Position numbers and translations under genes: made by a program. The notes below the pieces were generated by a model. That model did not search any database, was not told the origin of the DNA, and saw nothing but the letters and a program-made list of their open reading frames with translations. A DNA stretch of 64,000 nt from Clusia tigrina (Eukaryota; Arthropoda; Insecta; Diptera; Clusiidae): positions 248,001 through 312,000 of the forward strand of contig CAKKTE020000077.1 in NCBI GenBank assembly GCA_920105625.2, in the 5' to 3' direction. Of the stretch, positions 62,664 to 64,000 are shown piece after piece; within the stretch, counting starts at the first letter, position 1, and each line of letters starts with the position of its first letter.

Positions 62664-64000
62664 AACTTGGCAAACTTTGATAGTTATATTACGCACAGTA
62701 TAAAAGTTAGTGAATTTTGAAGTTGCATCAGTCTTTCATTTGTTACTCAAACTAACAATATTACATTATTGTCACAATATTTCAAGGTTTTATGACGCAC
62801 CAGTAAAAAGTTACCGCATTTCAACGTGGCAAACTTTGATAGTTGTATTACGCAATGTATAAAAGTTACTGAATTTTGATGTTGCATCAGTGTTTCATTT
62901 TTTACTCAAAGGTAGCGCTGTTATAACGATTTCTCAAATTGACAATAGTACTTTATTGTCACAAAATTTCAAAATCTTATGATGCTCTAGTAAAAAGTTA
63001 CATCATTTCAACGTGGCAATCTTTGATAGTTATAGTACGCTCAGTATAAAAGTTACTGAATTTTGAAGTTGCATCAGTGTTTCAGTTTTTACACAAAGAA
63101 TGTAGCACTGTTATACCGATATCTCAAATTGACAATAGTACTTTATTGTCACAAAATTTCAAGTTTTTATGACGCCCCAGTAAAAAGTTACAACATTTCA
63201 ATGTTGCAAACTTTGATAGTTATTTTACGCTCAGTATAAAACTTTGTGAATTTTGAGGTTGCATCAGTGTTTCATTTTTTACTGAAATGTAGCACTGTCA
63301 TACCGATATCTGAAATTGACAATAGTACTTTTTTGTCACAAAATTTCAAGGTCTTATGACGCACCAGTAAAAAGTTACAGGATTTCAATGTTGCAAACTT
63401 TGATAGTTATATTACGCACAGTATAAGAGTAACTGAATTTTGAAGTTGCATCATTGTTTCATTTTTTACTCGAAGGTAGCACTGTTATACCGATATTTCA
63501 ATTTGATAATAGTACTTTATTGTCACAAAATATCAAGTACTTATGACTCTCCCGTGAAAATTTACAGCATTTCAATGTTGCATAATTTGATAATTATATT
63601 ACGCACAGTATAAAAGTTAGTGAATTTTGAAATTGCTTCAGTGTTTCATTTTTCACTCAAAGGTAGCACTGTTATACTGATATCTCAAATTGACAATAGT
63701 ACATTATTGTCACAAAATTTCAAGGTTTTATGACGCTCCCGTAAAAATTTACAGCATTTCAATGTTGCAAACTTTGATAGTTATATTACGCAATGTATAA
63801 AAGTTACTGAATTTTGAAGTTGCATCAGTGTTTCATTTTTCACTCAAAGGAAGCGCTGTTATAACGATTTTTCTTATGATGCTCCAGTAAAAAGTTACAT
63901 CATTTCAACGTGGCAAACTTTGATAGTTATATTACCCTCAGTAAAAAAGTCAGTGAATTTTGAAGTTGCATCAGTGTTTCATTTTTTACACAAAGAATGT
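62664..64000 (+). repeat. Satellite, block C copy and variant monomers to window end
   Basis: The first ~600 bp (to about 63270) is another copy of block C, not block B, so the higher-order order breaks here. After about 63276 the monomers resemble those at 40.6-41.2 kb. A ~50-bp deletion truncates a monomer near 63870 (acgatttttcttatgatgctc). The array runs off the end of the window. No gene is present. Confidence 0.9.

Noticed and set aside
1..64000. Telomeric repeats or a CENP-B box
   Set aside because: No TTAGG or TTAGGG runs were seen, and no match to the CENP-B consensus was found in the consensus monomer.

Overview
This window looks like eukaryotic heterochromatin, most likely from an insect and probably a fly. 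It contains no host protein-coding gene, tRNA or rRNA that I can recognise. About 85% of it is one AT-rich tandem satellite with a monomer of about 187 bp, always in the same orientation. Two kinds of mobile element interrupt the satellite. The insect assignment is an inference: the two retroelements are of the Loa-like non-LTR type with an ORF1 resembling DUF4780 proteins, both common in flies and mosquitoes.

Layout. Positions 1-25443 are satellite carrying six copies of a 0.7-0.8 kb non-autonomous foldback DNA element (3890-4587, 6469-7255, 12474-13256, 16986-17768, 18903-19685, 22314-23096). All six sit at the same base of the monomer and have the same 8-bp target duplication, so the element probably inserted once and was then amplified as part of larger satellite units. 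Positions 25444-30065 hold a 4.6 kb Loa-like retroelement on the minus strand. It is 5'-truncated inside ORF1 and has a nearly intact ORF2 broken by one in-frame UGA. Positions 30066-32108 are satellite. Positions 32109-35235 hold a second, more damaged Loa-like element of a different family, also on the minus strand. From 35236 to the end it is satellite again, with clear higher-order repeats: 731 bp and about 2.2 kb units at 36-43.7 kb, then nested 2.95, 3.53 and 6.68 kb units from about 43.9 to 63.3 kb.

The consensus monomer has two features beyond simple repetition. It contains an imperfect internal direct repeat offset by 54 bp. It also contains a perfect TATA-box string (TATAAAAG) whose first T lies 31 bases before the A of a TCAGTG initiator-like motif, which is the spacing of a fly RNA polymerase II core promoter. 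If these sites work, the array would be transcribed along the plus strand and would read both retroelements in antisense. Both retroelement insertions also fall in the same ~18 bp of the monomer that contains the TATA string. The best candidate for something undescribed is therefore a satellite whose repeat unit is itself a promoter, with transposon fragments trapped antisense to it. This is a hypothesis from sequence alone. Higher-order block boundaries are approximate because I aligned them by eye.
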